In this document: piece by piece, positions 1 to 10,829 of the stretch | Layout of the letters: every line of letters starts with the position of its first letter | Position numbering within the stretch: the stretch's first letter is position 1 | Source of the DNA: Desmodus rotundus | Lineage: Eukaryota; Chordata; Mammalia; Chiroptera; Phyllostomidae | Direction of reading: 5' to 3' | Assembly (NCBI RefSeq): GCF_022682495.2 | Contig: NC_071389.1 | Span: forward strand, 181,893,556-181,957,555 | DNA: 64,000 nt | The notes under the pieces: generated by a model | What the model was told of the DNA's origin: nothing | Seen by the model: only the letters and a program-made list of their open reading frames with translations | Database searches by the model: none | Position numbers and translations under genes: made by a program

Positions 1-946
1 TAAGTGTCCCATAGGACTTTTGTTCATGTGAGTTACTGTCTAGCTTAATAGAAGCTAGATTTCATATCTGCCTCTGCATTTAATCTGTTGCAATATGTTG
101 TCTGGGTTAAAATATACAAAGAAAGAAATAAAAAAGAAAATCCAGCCTTACATTTATTGATTGAAAAGGGGAGGAATTTTATGTTAAACCTCTTCACAGT
201 GTAGAAACTGATCTTTGATTCTACACCAAAACCTGACAAGTGGCAGCTAAAAGTTTGTTGCAATATGGAATCAGAAACTCTATAAAAAGCTATTGATTGG
301 TCTATCCTGTAATTTGAACGGATCCTTTACTCATGAGTGATTAGAGAACATCATGCATTGGTCATTTGGGAAACAGTGGTTATGTACACCTTTTAAAATG
401 TTGACATTTCATCAGTGTCACATGTCATGTAGTCTCTAGAAATTTCTGCTGTATACTATGAGAGAATGATAGTGAAAAGGCAAATAACATTTTAGTATTA
501 TTATGAAAATAATTTTGACTTTGCTGATTTTCTGCAAGAGTCCCTAGATGACACTTTGAAAACCCTGTGGATTATGGTACCTCTTACTAAGTAGTAGGAT
601 GCAACTGTCTAAACAAGGAAGCTGTCTATTGACATGGATGTACTCCCACTGGTCCATTAAGGCTGCCCTCAGGTTTTGTACCCTCCGACAATATTCCCAG
701 ACCAGGTCCCCACACTCCTCCACAATTCTTCATTGGCTATTTTCTTCTGTGCTGCTGTAACACCCTATACAACCACTATCATAGCACTTACCATATCCTA
801 TTCAGGTTGTCCGATTATTTAACTATCTCTCACTAGAGTAAAGCTAAGTAGAGGGTATCTTTTATCTCTGTACGGCAGAACCTAGAACATACATTCCGTG
901 TAATTAAGTTTGGCGAGTCAGTGAAGGAACTATAAACTAGACGTAC
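1..946 (-). other. NR2C1: NR2C1 intron 2 (partial)
   Basis: This is non-coding sequence downstream of the first coding exon of NR2C1. The donor GT is at 946-945. Around 660-920 there is a pyrimidine-rich stretch resembling old L2/MIR-type sequence, but it is too degraded to assign firmly. The next NR2C1 coding exon is not in the window. I see no other gene here; the 72-codon open frame near 45-263 has no splice or family support. Confidence 0.75.
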
Positions 947-1020
947 CTCTCCCATCTGTTGTTCAATAATCTGATGTGCAATTTCTTCTATGGTTGCCAT
1001 GATCTAGCTGCAAAAATGTC
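947..1020 (-). CDS. NR2C1: NR2C1 (testicular receptor 2) first coding exon
   Basis: NR2C1 is an orphan nuclear receptor that binds direct-repeat hormone response elements in the nucleus, often with NR2C2. The exon starts after acceptor AG (1022-1021; 'tttctttttggcag') with 20 bases of 5'UTR. The ATG is at 1000-998 in a strong context (A at -3, G at +4). It encodes exactly 18 codons, MATIEEIAHQIIEQQMGE, and ends in phase 0 at donor 'gtacgt' (946 downward). I recognise this peptide as the NR2C1 N-terminus. Only this small part of the roughly 600-residue protein is present; the DNA-binding and ligand-binding domains lie to the left of the window. Synteny with FGD6, also on the minus strand, supports the call. 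NR2C2 begins differently, so the paralog is unlikely. Confidence 0.92.
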
Positions 1021-1639
1021 CTGCCAAAAAGAAAGAGATGCTTTTTCATAATTATACCCATAAAAATATAGTCACTGAAGAATTTAGAAATGAAATTCTA
1101 TGATAGTTAGGATTTTCTTCAAAGCAATCCAGTTAGACGGGCGGGGTGGGAAGGAATTAATAAAACAAAACTGGCCATGTGCTGATAGTTACTGACGACT
1201 GGTGAAGTTGATACAGGGGCTCATAAAATTATTCTCTCTGCTTTTATATACTGAAAAAATACCTACTTAAAATAACTATCGACCAAACAATTTCACTTTT
1301 CAAAGATACTGAAGCCTAAACAGGAGCACTCTAATACAGGTCAGTAGTTTATTAATTTAAACAAAGGCAATCCTACCTGTAAACAAACACATTGCTGTAG
1401 CCATTTAACAACTTATCAAATATTGTAAAAAATGACAAAATGAATGCACTGATTTGGAAGGATGAAAGACTTCTCTAGAATCATTTCACTAAGCTCTTCA
1501 CTAGTCACAACTTCTTATGTACTAGGGTTAATTTGAATTTAATGTAAAGTTGTCTCCAAATGGATTTGAGAGCTTCTAAGATTAGCTGACTTTGACTTTT
1601 GCTTTTTCTCTATACAAGGTAGTCAAGAATATAAAATTG

Positions 1640-1851
1640 CCCTGGCTGGTGTGGCCCAGTGGACTGAGTGCAAGCCTGCAAACCAAAGGGTTGCCAGTTC
1701 CATTCCCAGTCAGGGCACACGCCTGGGTTGTGGGCCAGGTCCCCATTGGTGGGGGTGGAAGAGGCAACCACACGCTGAACTTCTCTCCCTCATTCTCCCT
1801 CCCTTCCCTTCTCTCTAAAAATAAACAAAGACATCTTAAAAATAAAAAAGG
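1640..1851 (+). repeat. Ves-type SINE (bat tRNA-derived)
   Basis: The copy opens with 'ccctggctggtgtggcccag', which is the A-box region. It has a B-box-like 'gttccattcccagtcaggg', then a CT-rich stretch and an A-rich tail ('aaaaataaacaaag'). Ves SINEs are tRNA-derived and typical of bats. The body is degenerate around the middle ('ccccattggtgggggtgg'). Confidence 0.85.
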
Positions 1852-2331
1852 GAATCTCCCTACCTCAGCTACTCCCTATGTGGTTTCTTATTTCCAACTT
1901 TGTAGTCAGGTACCAGGAAAGGAAAAGTGGTCTTCTCAAATTCTAATTTTAAAATCTTGATAATGGATTCAGGCTGGCCTAACTTAGGTTGTGTGCTTAT
2001 CTCTTGAATTAACCACCGTAGGTTGGGCAGAAAGACAGAAAGAAAGGTTAATACAACTGGCAGCTTCTGTATTTTCAGAAGGCCTATTTACCAAAAGAAG
2101 GGACTAGCAGAGACATGCCTATTGATATAATCACCTCGAGCCAAGCAATTACTCCAATTTGTTTCTACCACTGATACAAAGAACTCTGCAACCAGACGTC
2201 TACTGAACACCACTAAGCTACTCAAAAACTTTAATTCAGTACTGACTGCAATTTTCTGCTGTCAGCTGAAGAAATCCCAAGAAGAAAAATCCCTTATTCT
2301 TGTAAGATACTATATCAAGAGATCTACTTTT

Positions 2332-2541
2332 GGCCCTGGATGGTGTGGCTCGGTGGATTGAGCACCAGCCTGAGAACTGAAAAGGTGCTGGTTCAATTCC
2401 CAGTCAGGGCACATGCCTGGGTTGTGGGCCAAGTCCCCAATAGGGGGCGCATGTGAGGCAACCACACATTGATGTTTCTCTTCTCTTTCTCCCTCCCTTC
2501 CCCCCTCTCTAAAAATAAATAAATAAAATCTTTTAAAAAAA
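2332..2541 (+). repeat. Ves-type SINE
   Basis: It begins 'ggccctggatggtgtggctc', carries B box 'ggttcaattcccagtcaggg', 'ttgtgggccaagtcccc', a CT-rich segment and a 3' tail 'aaaaataaataaataaaatc'. It is better preserved than the copy 700 bases to its left. It contains the CTCF-like stretch listed at 2437. Confidence 0.88.
2437..2450 (+). promoter_or_regulatory. CTCF-like motif inside a Ves SINE
   Basis: The 14 bases CCAATAGGGGGCGC match the CTCF core pattern CCASYAGRKGGCRS at 13 of 14 positions (A instead of C/G at position 4). The motif lies in the SINE body, so other well-preserved copies of this subfamily would carry it too. Binding is not shown by sequence alone. Confidence 0.35.
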
Positions 2542-2908
2542 CCCCCTGAGGCCTGGGGTCTTAAGGACTGGAGGCTGTTACACTTTCTTATGAAACAAAA
2601 GATATTAGGGGTTACCAGTTACCCTAATGTATTCTGATATTCAAAATCTTCTTGATGGGGAAGGTCTACCAATAGTTTGAAAAGAATCAAGTAAGTTTCG
2701 GGTTACCAGTCCAGATTTTATCCCCAGCTTTAAAGGAAAGCTAAAAAATGAGGCAGCTCATGAAAGGGAATTCAGTAAAGGGAAAAGTGATATATAGTCT
2801 TTAAGTGTTTTTCTAAAGAAAATTAAATTTAAAAGGAATCATTCTTCTTAACAGACAAAAAAAGTATTTAAAACATAGGCAACTGAGTATGAAACTATTT
2901 TTATGTAT

Positions 2909-3165
2909 ATACAAGGTCTGTACAGATGGTATCTAGACATGTAATATGAAAAATAGAGACATTTATTGAAGATACAAGAAACATTGTATACAGGACAACC
3001 ATACCTCAGTCCCCTTCAAAGCAGGCACCTTGGGACCTCACACAGTTCTCCCAATCGCCATCAGCTGCCCCATCGTTATTTTCCTGAACCTCACCAATGG
3101 TCTGAAATCTCTTCCCTTTCAAAGGTGATTTTAGTTTGGGGAAAAGCCAGAAGTATATGTACAGT
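2909..3165 (-). mobile_element. mariner transposon fragment (3' end)
   Basis: The minus strand of 3061-3135 reads in frame as a degraded C-terminal mariner transposase segment, including 'PKLKSPLKGKRFQTI'. The outer end 'tacaaggtctgtacagatgg' looks like a mariner terminal repeat beside a TA. The 5' part of the element is missing, so this is a dead 3' remnant of roughly 250 bases. Confidence 0.7.
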
Positions 3166-3204
3166 AGCTATGATAATACATGCAATCTTTTTTTTTAGTG
3201 TGGA

Positions 3205-3290
3205 TGGTTAATTTTTTTAAATTACTTTACTGTTGTTCAATTACAGTCATCTGCATTTTCTCCCCACCACTCCCCACCACCCCATATACG
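3205..3290 (+). repeat. short L1 3'-end-like fragment
   Basis: The stretch 'ttgttcaattacagtcatct' followed by 'gcattttctccccaccactc' resembles sequence common in bat L1 3' regions. It is short and directly abuts the mariner remnant, so the assignment is tentative. Confidence 0.35.
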
Positions 3291-3974
3291 CAGATCTGAA
3301 TGATACTGCTGATGTTGTAATCCTCTGAAGCAGATTTCCTATTCCACACCAGAAACCCTTCCTTTGAGATTCCTGTAAGTCGATTACAAAGAGTTTCTAG
3401 TGCCTTTATTGTTGTCATTCATTAATTTCTGTCCCAATACCACTTTCACTGATGATTCTGAAAGTGCTGTCCCTTTCCTGCCATCAACATGGATGAGATC
3501 AGTATCCATGAGGCCAACTCAAACTATAACCCAGTCTTCAAGTTTCTTGACCTCAAGTCCAACAATGTTTACCTAATTGCTACTTTTAATATTTTGCTGC
3601 CAGACTGACCTAACATACAATAGGTTTCATATTATTTCACCTTTTAATATTTGTGAAAGACTTCCCTTTATAGGATTTATTTGTTAAACCACACATTCTA
3701 ACTATACACACTACTTGTAATTCCTTGAATTCAGCATGTTGGCTCATGCTTCCATGACTTTGCTAATGACTTCTCTCTCTACCACAAATGCCAGAGAATC
3801 TCTAGATCAACATATGTTGGTTCTCCAACAGTAATTTTAACTCCAAAAACTGAGGCAAAAGGGCATTATCCACATATTGTTAAAGTCTAAAATGTTATAA
3901 ACTTCCTAGAAAACTAATTTGCCAATGTGTATCAAAAGCCTTGAAAATGTTCATGCTCATTGGCCCAATAATTC

Positions 3975-4190
3975 ATTGTTTCTTTCATTCAACAAATATT
4001 TTAGTGCTTCCTATGGGCCACACATTTTTCTAAGTGTTAGGGATACAGGAGTATTAAAACAAACAAACTTCCCCTTGTCAAGTTTATATTTGGATGAGGT
4101 GAAAGATAAAAAACAAATAAATATACAGTATCAACCAATGGTGAAAAGTGGAATAGAGAAAAATAGATTACAGACTAGTAATAGAAAATA
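3975..4190 (-). repeat. L2 LINE fragment (antisense)
   Basis: 'cattcaacaaatattttagt' followed by 'cctatgggcca' and then a 'gggatacaggagtattaaaa' segment match the antisense pattern of ancient L2 3' ends found throughout mammals. It is strongly diverged. Confidence 0.5.
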
Positions 4191-4231
4191 AAGAAAGGGT
4201 GGGGGAAGGGAGTTGCAATTGTTTAAACTCA

Positions 4232-4440
4232 CTGGGGTGATACTGGTTGATAAGATTACATAGGTTTCAAGTGCAGATTATTATGATACATATCTGTATA
4301 TTGTATTGTGTGCTCACCACCCAAAGTCAGATCATCTTCTGTCACTATTTCTTTGGCTCCCTTAACCCTTTATTACCTCCCAACCTCCTTCCCTTTGGTA
4401 ACCACTATACTTTTGTCTATGAGTTGCAATTTTTAATAAG
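4232..4440 (+). repeat. L1 3'UTR-like fragment
   Basis: The run 'ataggtttcaagtgcagatt' then 'tgtgtgctcaccacccaaag' and 'ggtaaccactatacttttgt' is a pattern I recognise from mammalian L1 3' untranslated regions. No ORF2 sequence adjoins it. Confidence 0.55.
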
Positions 4441-4790
4441 GGATTAGAGATGGCCTTACCAAGGTGACATTTTAGCAAACACAAAGGGCAAAAAATATTC
4501 TCATTCAAATCATGTAGAAGAAAAATGTTTAATGATGAAGAGAAAATGCTTATGACAAACTGCATGTAAAGATCAAGAAACAGCTTTATTTACAACTGAT
4601 TTTAACTATGTAAAACACACAAGGACTAAAAATAAACATTCTCAAATGTTAACAGTCACTTTTCCAGGTGGAAATTTACAGGCTATTTATTATCTTCTTT
4701 ATGCCTTTTGAATGGGTATCTACTGTACTCAGAGAAGTAAGCATTGCATCTTCTGTGGACCACTGCCTCTTGTGCTCATTTATCTTCTAG

Positions 4791-4982
4791 CTGGGGTGTC
4801 CAATATTTTGGCGTCTCTGGGCCACACTGGAAGAAGAGTTGTCTCGGGCCACCCATTGAATACACTGTGACATGTAATCACACACACAAAAAATCTCATG
4901 TTTTAAGTAAATTTATGACTTTGTGTTGGGCTGCATTCATAGCCATCCTGGGCTGCATGTGGCCCCCAGGTTGGACACCCAT
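4791..4982. mobile_element. short DNA-transposon-like element with GGGTGTCCAA ends
   Basis: The left end reads 'ctggggtgtccaatattttg' and the right end 'aggttggacacccat', giving an inverted terminal repeat around GGGTGTCCAA. The inside carries 'gggccacactggaagaagag' and 'gggctgcattcatagccatc', shared with the copy at 10830-11024. I cannot see a clean target duplication. It probably belongs to the hAT superfamily. Confidence 0.6.
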
Positions 4983-5069
4983 TTAAAATAGCACTCTGTC
5001 CTTATTTGCATAGATGGCCATCTTCAACAAGACTTCTAAGAATAAGAACTATAGTTCTTCAATGAACTG

Positions 5070-5300
5070 TTTTTTTTTATTTTTTTTAAAAAGGTTTTAT
5101 TTATTTATTTTTAGAGAACGGGAAGGGAAGGGAGAAAGAGAGGGAGAGAAACACTGATGCAAGAGAGGCTGCCCCTCACACAAGTACCAACCGGGGACCC
5201 AAACCACAACCTAGGCACGTGCCCTGACCTGGAATGGAAACCACAACCTTTCAGTTTGCAGGACGATGCCCAAACAACTAAGCCACACCAGTCACGGCCG
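5070..5300 (-). repeat. Ves-type SINE
   Basis: This is a reverse-oriented copy. A T-rich tail at 5070-5115 is followed by 'gggaagggagaaagagaggg', 'cacgtgccctgacctgg', a degenerate B box and 'agccacaccagtcacggccg', the reverse of the SINE start. It is moderately diverged. Confidence 0.82.
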
Positions 5301-8300
5301 AACTAATTTTTTTCAAAGAACCTCTAGTGTTTATCATGCCCAGCATTCATATCTAAATTCAATAAGTATTTACTGAAACATACTTATCAGGTACTTGTAA
5401 GATTTTGGGACTTGACAGTGAACAAGACAAAAAAGATCTTTGCTTCATGGAGCTTATATTGTAATGAAAAAACAGAGTAAAAAAAAATTTACCATCTGTT
5501 AAATGTTAGGAAGAAAACTAGCAGGGGTGACAAAAGAGAAAAGGAAACAAGGGAAGGGGGAGAGTTTACACAGGCAGTAGAGTGCCCTGGACCTCAAGTC
5601 AATAAACCAGAGTCACAATCCCCTTTTTACTACTTACCAAATGACTCCCTGTCACTTAACCTGAGGCTCAGTTTCCTCATAAAGGAAACGGACTCAATAA
5701 AATCTTCAAAAAATTGTAAAAATTCAATGTAAGTGAAAATATCTATGCCAATGGCTATCTCTTATAAATAAGAGGTAGTCCCTGAAAGTTAGCTGAGTTA
5801 ACAAAATGCTCTATAAATGAACAAAAGGAGCTCAGAAAACACCACACTGGAGAGGAAGGGCAGGGAAAACTTTCCAGACGAGACACCTGAGGGAGGTACT
5901 GAAGGATAAGTATTCCCAGCAGCCTGAAGGACAAAGCAAAAAGCCTGAAGACGTTGCCTTTCCTACTCTAGAGCTGGCGGACACACAAAAGGCACACAGT
6001 TCTGTATTTCCGGCCCTGATTTTTTTTTACCTCTACCTCAACCTCACCTCTGTGTACCTTCCCCACAGAGAATAGTACCAATGGCCACCCTTCCATTCAG
6101 ATTCAAAAGCTTAAGTCTGCTTTCTGACATCAGATACAGCTCATCTCTTTTCCCAGCATCTGTTCTCCCCTCATTCTTTCCCCATTAGGCCCACTCCCAT
6201 CAACTGAACGTAGGCTGCTGTCACTAGTACTGACAAAGCAGTATTTTGTAAACTTTGTGCTGTGAGCCATTTATGGATGGGGAAGTTAATTTAAGTCCGA
6301 ATACCTTTTCTTATAAAAAGGAAAACAGAATAGAAATGAGTGCATCAGGCATAGTGAGAATAAGAATAGTCAGTCTCCTGTAGACTTGACTTCAATTTAA
6401 TCTGTGTGTGTGTTGAGTCATGTATTTCTTCCTGTGCAGTATAGTAAAAAAAAAAAAGTTTGAAAATAAAAAAATGTTTCTCTCTTCATTTCCCCTGGTG
6501 GGGTGGGTCAAACATCTCTGAAAAAATGATGGAAGTTAAGTTTTCTCTCACCAGAAAACACAAGTTCACATTCATTTAAACTATAAATGATGGTATGTGC
6601 TGAATTTCAAGGGGTTCCTAAAACCTCCACTGCTTTCAGGGTAAAATTTCAGCTACTGCCAGAATTGACTTTCCTGAATGCGTATTTAATATATGCAACT
6701 TTGTGTACATGAAAGGCCCCTAGAAGTCAAGAACCACCTTTATATATACTTGAAGCCCCAAGAAGGCAAAACCCATTTCTTTTGTCAGCAACTTTGACAA
6801 GTAACAATATTTAAAGATACTTACAGAACTGAATCACATCCTCTTTTTCCTGCTTCAGAACCTCAAAGAATAAAGTGTCAGCCTTTCTGGGTTTTTTTTT
6901 TTTTTTTTTGCAATATTTATTAAACTCCTATAACATGCCCAGCACTGTGGACACAAAGGAGAGTTCCTTTATAGTCTGACTTCCTCATCTCCTCACTTTA
7001 TCTGCTATCACTCTGGAGAGAAGTCTTTCTCCTAACACACCGTTCCTCCTCCTCCTCCCTCATAATTCCAACTAATCTTTAAGACTCAGTTCAAATGTTT
7101 GTGTAGATACTAACGTTGTCAACTAGGATCTACAGACTTCTGTTCACTTCTAATATTCTATGAAAAACTCTTATGTACAGGTGCATTTTTCAGTAAGGCC
7201 GGTCCATTGCTTTCAAAAAAGATTTTGAGGTTGCAGAGTCTTATAATGCAAAAATGATAAATAATTATATTTATACTATTAAGTCTTTAAGCCTATGTTG
7301 TTTCTTTTGTCTTCTCTAATCCCCAAGGGTAGGAATTACACTCTGTGTGTGCAAACAGTGTTTTGGGAATGTTTGCTAACTCTGATTTGTGACTCCCTCA
7401 AAGCCCTTTCTAAAAGAAGAATCAAATACCCCTACAAGGAGTGATAACATTAGTTGTGTTTCATGTGATCCACTGTTTTATAAGAATAAATGGAAATACC
7501 CTTTAGATACCAACTGCACACAGGCAAAATTTAAAAATCGTCATGTATGAACAAACGATTGCTCAAAAACCTCCAAGTTGAAGGCCTACTTACAACTTCC
7601 AGAGGCCCAAAAACCCTAAATGCCTCACTTTCAATTCATTCTGCTTTTCCTTTCCAGTTTTTTTTTTTCTTCTTAAACAGGCTGATCTACTTACTGAAGG
7701 TTATGGGAGAATTTGGCAACATTTGCAATTCATAAAACGGTATCTACAGAAGCTGGAGGCAGAGTTGCATAACAAAAGAGCTACTGGAAGCTTGGCCATG
7801 CCAAAGTGCAGTCTGTACCCTGGGCCGATCTATTTTATTTCTCAAAAGATGCAGGTTCGAAGGCCGTGGCTACTCCTGTCCCATTTGTTGTGAAAGGTGG
7901 GAGCCTTCTGGCCTCCCTCCCGAGTAAGCACGAGATTTGGTAAGGAGCCCCCGATGAAAGGGACTCAGGCCTCGCTCGCGGCCAGTCGGGGCGAGGGACG
8001 GCCTCTCCCGCGTCCTGCCAGCCACCGAGACCCCATGCGCGGCTCCCAGAGGCGGGGGAAACGCCCAGACGGAAGCTTTTCCTGTAGTTGAAAGGTCAGA
8101 GGCGCCGCGGGAGGCGCCACGGGAGAGGCTGCCGCGCACGCCGAGGCGCTCGCGGGCTCCCACCAAAGCTCCGCCGCCCGGACCTGCTCCAGGCTCCGGG
8201 CCCCGCACCCCACCTACAGCCTCTCCTTTCTCCGAGCCCCGCGCACGGGCCCCGCCGCTCCGGCCACTCTCCGCGCCCCGAGTCCAACCGAGCAACCTGC

Positions 8301-8450
8301 CGCGAACCTGCCAGACGAACCAGCCCCGCCGTTCCGAGCGCTCAGGCTGTGGCGGGTTTCTGGGAGACCTCGGCTGGCAGTTGGGAGGGAGGGCCACCGC
8401 CGCCCTCCGCCCGGGCTGCAGCCGCTCGTCTCAACACCCGCACTTCTTAC

Positions 8451-8640
8451 CGGCTTCTCTGCCGAGTTAAGTCCTGCGCCGGGCGTGGACCAGGCGGTCC
8501 CGCGGCGGCGGCTACTGGGGATGTCCGGGAGGAGACAGTTTGGAGAAAGCTGATGGGGGAGGGTAGAGAAAAGTAGGGGCAAACAGCTTTCTGGGTTTGT
8601 GTATTTGGGAGGGGGTCAGAGTTCGTGACCTCTCAGCTCC
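8451..8640 (-). other. NR2C1: NR2C1 exon 1 (5'UTR), inferred
   Basis: On the minus strand the CpG island contains 'agaagccggtaagaagtgcg', a near-perfect splice donor with the exon ending at 8451. The first coding exon at 1020 has an acceptor and only 20 bases of 5'UTR, so an upstream non-coding exon is required, and this is the best candidate donor. The transcription start is unknown; 8640 is a guess within the island, just downstream of an NRF1-like site. Confidence 0.55.
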
Positions 8641-8657
8641 GCGGTACGCGCTGCCAG

Positions 8658-8669
8658 CGCGCCTGCGCG
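8658..8669. promoter_or_regulatory. NRF1-like site
   Basis: CGCGCCTGCGCG matches the NRF1 palindrome YGCGCAYGCGCR at 11 of 12 positions. It lies about 210 bases upstream of the inferred exon 1 donor, within the CpG island, a usual place for NRF1 in housekeeping promoters. Confidence 0.4.
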
Positions 8670-8703
8670 TGAGTGGTGTGGCGAACTGGCGAGAGGAAGT
8701 CTT

Positions 8704-8741
8704 GACGTTCCCCGGGTGGAGGGACGTTCCCCGGGTGGAGG
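8704..8741. repeat. 19-bp perfect tandem duplication in the promoter
   Basis: The unit 'gacgttccccgggtggagg' occurs twice head to tail with no mismatch. Each unit carries an ACGT core and a CCCGGG. It sits at the upstream edge of the NR2C1 CpG island. Confidence 0.9.
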
Positions 8742-8880
8742 GACGAGAGAACTGGGCCTCTCAAAATCGACCTCCCCCTAGCGGCGAGGAGGGAGACTGC
8801 TCCGCCCTTGCCGGCGTCCAGATCAGGGTCTGCGAGGAGTCGCAGGAGCCTAGCATCCTATTTGCCAAAGGCGGTCGGTA

Positions 8881-9949
8881 AAGGTCTTGGGACAACGTTT
8901 GATTTGAGTAATAACATCAGTTTTAGACACTTCTGTCCCTAATTTGTGGGAAACTGGGCTGTTACAGGCTCTATATTATAACGTTTATTAGAGGACTTAG
9001 AAATCTGGGTAGATTCCGGTATGATATTTAAAATTCCCTTCGATGAAAAGATAAGCTGGGGTAGAATCCTGTGTGGCAAGGCAAAGTTTTACCCATCAAC
9101 TATTGTACGTAAATAGGTATAATTGCTAAATGGTGCAAGGATATAATCACTTACAATGTAAGATTTCTGAAGGCTGTTTTTTGTCTGATTTGCTCTGTGG
9201 TATTCCCAAGCCTATAGGACAGTGCCTGGTGGTCTGTAAAAATTTGTGAAATGAAGAAGTATTGGTGGAACATCACATTCTGATGGTGACCAAGTGTGGT
9301 GGGAAGAGCTGTCCTGTGTGACAGTCTGGACTTTAAGCGAAGGGGTCCTTAAAATTCCTTTAGTATTAATCAGCATTAGAAAAGTCGTCATGTATTAAGG
9401 CCAGAAACCCGAGCGAGGAAAATGAAGGTGCACTGAAAAGGGGAACATTCCTCTGTCATTTCCCTCTGGAACTAGGAAGCCAAACACAGAACAAGGAAAT
9501 GTAACAGTCCCGAACAAGTAGAAATACAATTTATGCCTCATTCTCTAAAAGGCCCCCTCCTCCTTTGGCATTATTTGTTCTGTTTGGTGGTTTTAAGGCA
9601 GTTCCTTAGTTCTTCCTCCCTCCACCCCCCAAATCCTTCAGTTGGTCTCAAAAGTGAAAGCTAAGAAAGCACACTATAGGTCCAATAGAAAAAGGCAACC
9701 TGAGACCTTTTCTCTATTCTCAGTGTATAATATGCATGCTTATAGTGATGCTTGTGGTTACCCCTTACTATCCAATTAATATAAGTTACAATAAGTTGAC
9801 TTATTAAAATGTGGAGGTAGTAGCCATTTGGGGAACATCATTTGTGGGTGAAAAAGAGCATCCCCTAATTGTGCTTCAGAAAAACAGGTCAGTGTGGTTC
9901 ATCTTTAAATGTGACTCTTAAAAAAGTTACGGTTTAAAAGACATCATCA
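8881..9949. other. NR2C1-FGD6 intergenic spacer
   Basis: About 1.1 kb lies between the CpG island and the predicted FGD6 polyadenylation site. It is ordinary AT-rich sequence with no exon, no clear repeat and no structured RNA that I can recognise. Confidence 0.6.
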
Positions 9950-9966
9950 CACCAAAAGTAGATAAA

Positions 9967-9972
9967 TTTATT
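9967..9972 (-). terminator. FGD6: FGD6 polyadenylation signal AATAAA (predicted distal site)
   Basis: On the minus strand AATAAA is followed within about 15-35 bases by a GU-rich stretch, 'ttttggtgtgatgatgtc', which is the expected downstream element. Cleavage would fall near 9950. Confidence 0.55.
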
Positions 9973-10419
9973 TTGTATAAATATAATACATATTAACATT
10001 ATTTACAATGATAACATTTGATTTATAAAGGATCTATTATCTATATGGACAATAAGATACAGACTTATCACTTTAAGTAAAAAGTGTTTCTAGAAATTCA
10101 TAAGTCATTTAAAAAACAACAGCATTTCAAGACTGGTTCTTAACATGCTATGACCAACTTATATAAAAGACTGCTCCCCTTTAAACCTCCCCCCAACCAA
10201 AAAAAAAAAGGAATTTGACTTATTGAGGCATTGTGAAAATTTACTACCACCTTTATCTTTAAAAAAACTATAAATTATCTCCTTTATTAAAGGGGGGGGA
10301 AATGGTAGGTATGATTTTCTTTTAGGAAATAACATTCAAAAGTGGCATAGGCTCCTGAATGATGTTTGTGTTTTGGGACACTAAAAAAAATCAAAAGTGA
10401 TCCATTATAAGTAATCTGA

Positions 10420-10829
10420 TTTACCAAACACTGAGTATCAGTGCGTGGGAGGCACTCTGCCAGATGCTCAGGGAGAATCTCAAATGAACAAGATACAGTT
10501 GCTGCTCTCAAGGATAGGATGTGATAAGTACCGTAAGAAAGGTGGTTGATCAGCTAAGGGCTATATGAGAGCACAGAGAAAGGAAAGACTAGATCTAGTC
10601 TGAAGAAAAAGGGGAGAAGGAACAGGGAAGAGAAGGACTAGGATCAACTTCACAGAGAAGTCTTGGATCAACAGGCAGAAATGGGGGTGGAGGAGAGTGT
10701 GAACAGAGAAAGGCTGGGTGAGAGTATATGGTATCTGAGGAAGTGTTCCCTGCCAAGCCACTGGGAAGCCAATGAAAGTTGAAGAGCAGGGATGAAACCA
10801 GAGCTGTGCTTTAGTCTGAAGGTAGGACA
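10420..10829 (-). repeat. L2 LINE fragment (antisense) within FGD6 3'UTR
   Basis: The order 'gaggcactctgccagatgct', 'gaacaagatacagttgctgc' and later 'ggaagccaatgaaagttgaa' follows the antisense L2 layout seen elsewhere in this window. It is highly diverged. Confidence 0.45.

Larger units (their letters stand above)
1021..8450 (-). other. NR2C1: NR2C1 intron 1
   Basis: About 7.4 kb of intron lies between the inferred 5'UTR exon (donor at 8450-8449) and the first coding exon (acceptor at 1022-1021). It holds two plus-strand Ves SINEs, one minus-strand Ves SINE, a mariner fragment, a short GTGTCC-ended MITE, L1 and L2 pieces and a T run near 6894-6910. Between 5300 and 7860 I see mainly old L2/MIR-like sequence (for example 5340-5530 and 7000-7400) and no exon. 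Additional 5'UTR exons cannot be excluded by eye. Confidence 0.7.
7860..8860 (-). promoter_or_regulatory. NR2C1: CpG-island promoter of NR2C1
   Basis: About 1 kb is abruptly GC-rich with dense CpG in an otherwise AT-rich window. It sits 7 kb upstream of the NR2C1 start codon on the correct side for a minus-strand gene. The strand call rests on the strong minus-strand splice donor at 8450 and on the position of NR2C1. No TATA box is evident, as is usual for housekeeping CpG promoters. The long open frames here on both strands are GC-rich artefacts. Transcription to the right is possible but has no support in the sequence. Confidence 0.8.

Noticed and set aside
7870..8582. Open frames of 122-175 codons on both strands in the CpG island
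   Set aside because: High GC and few stop-type trinucleotides explain them. They overlap each other on both strands and show no domain or splice logic.
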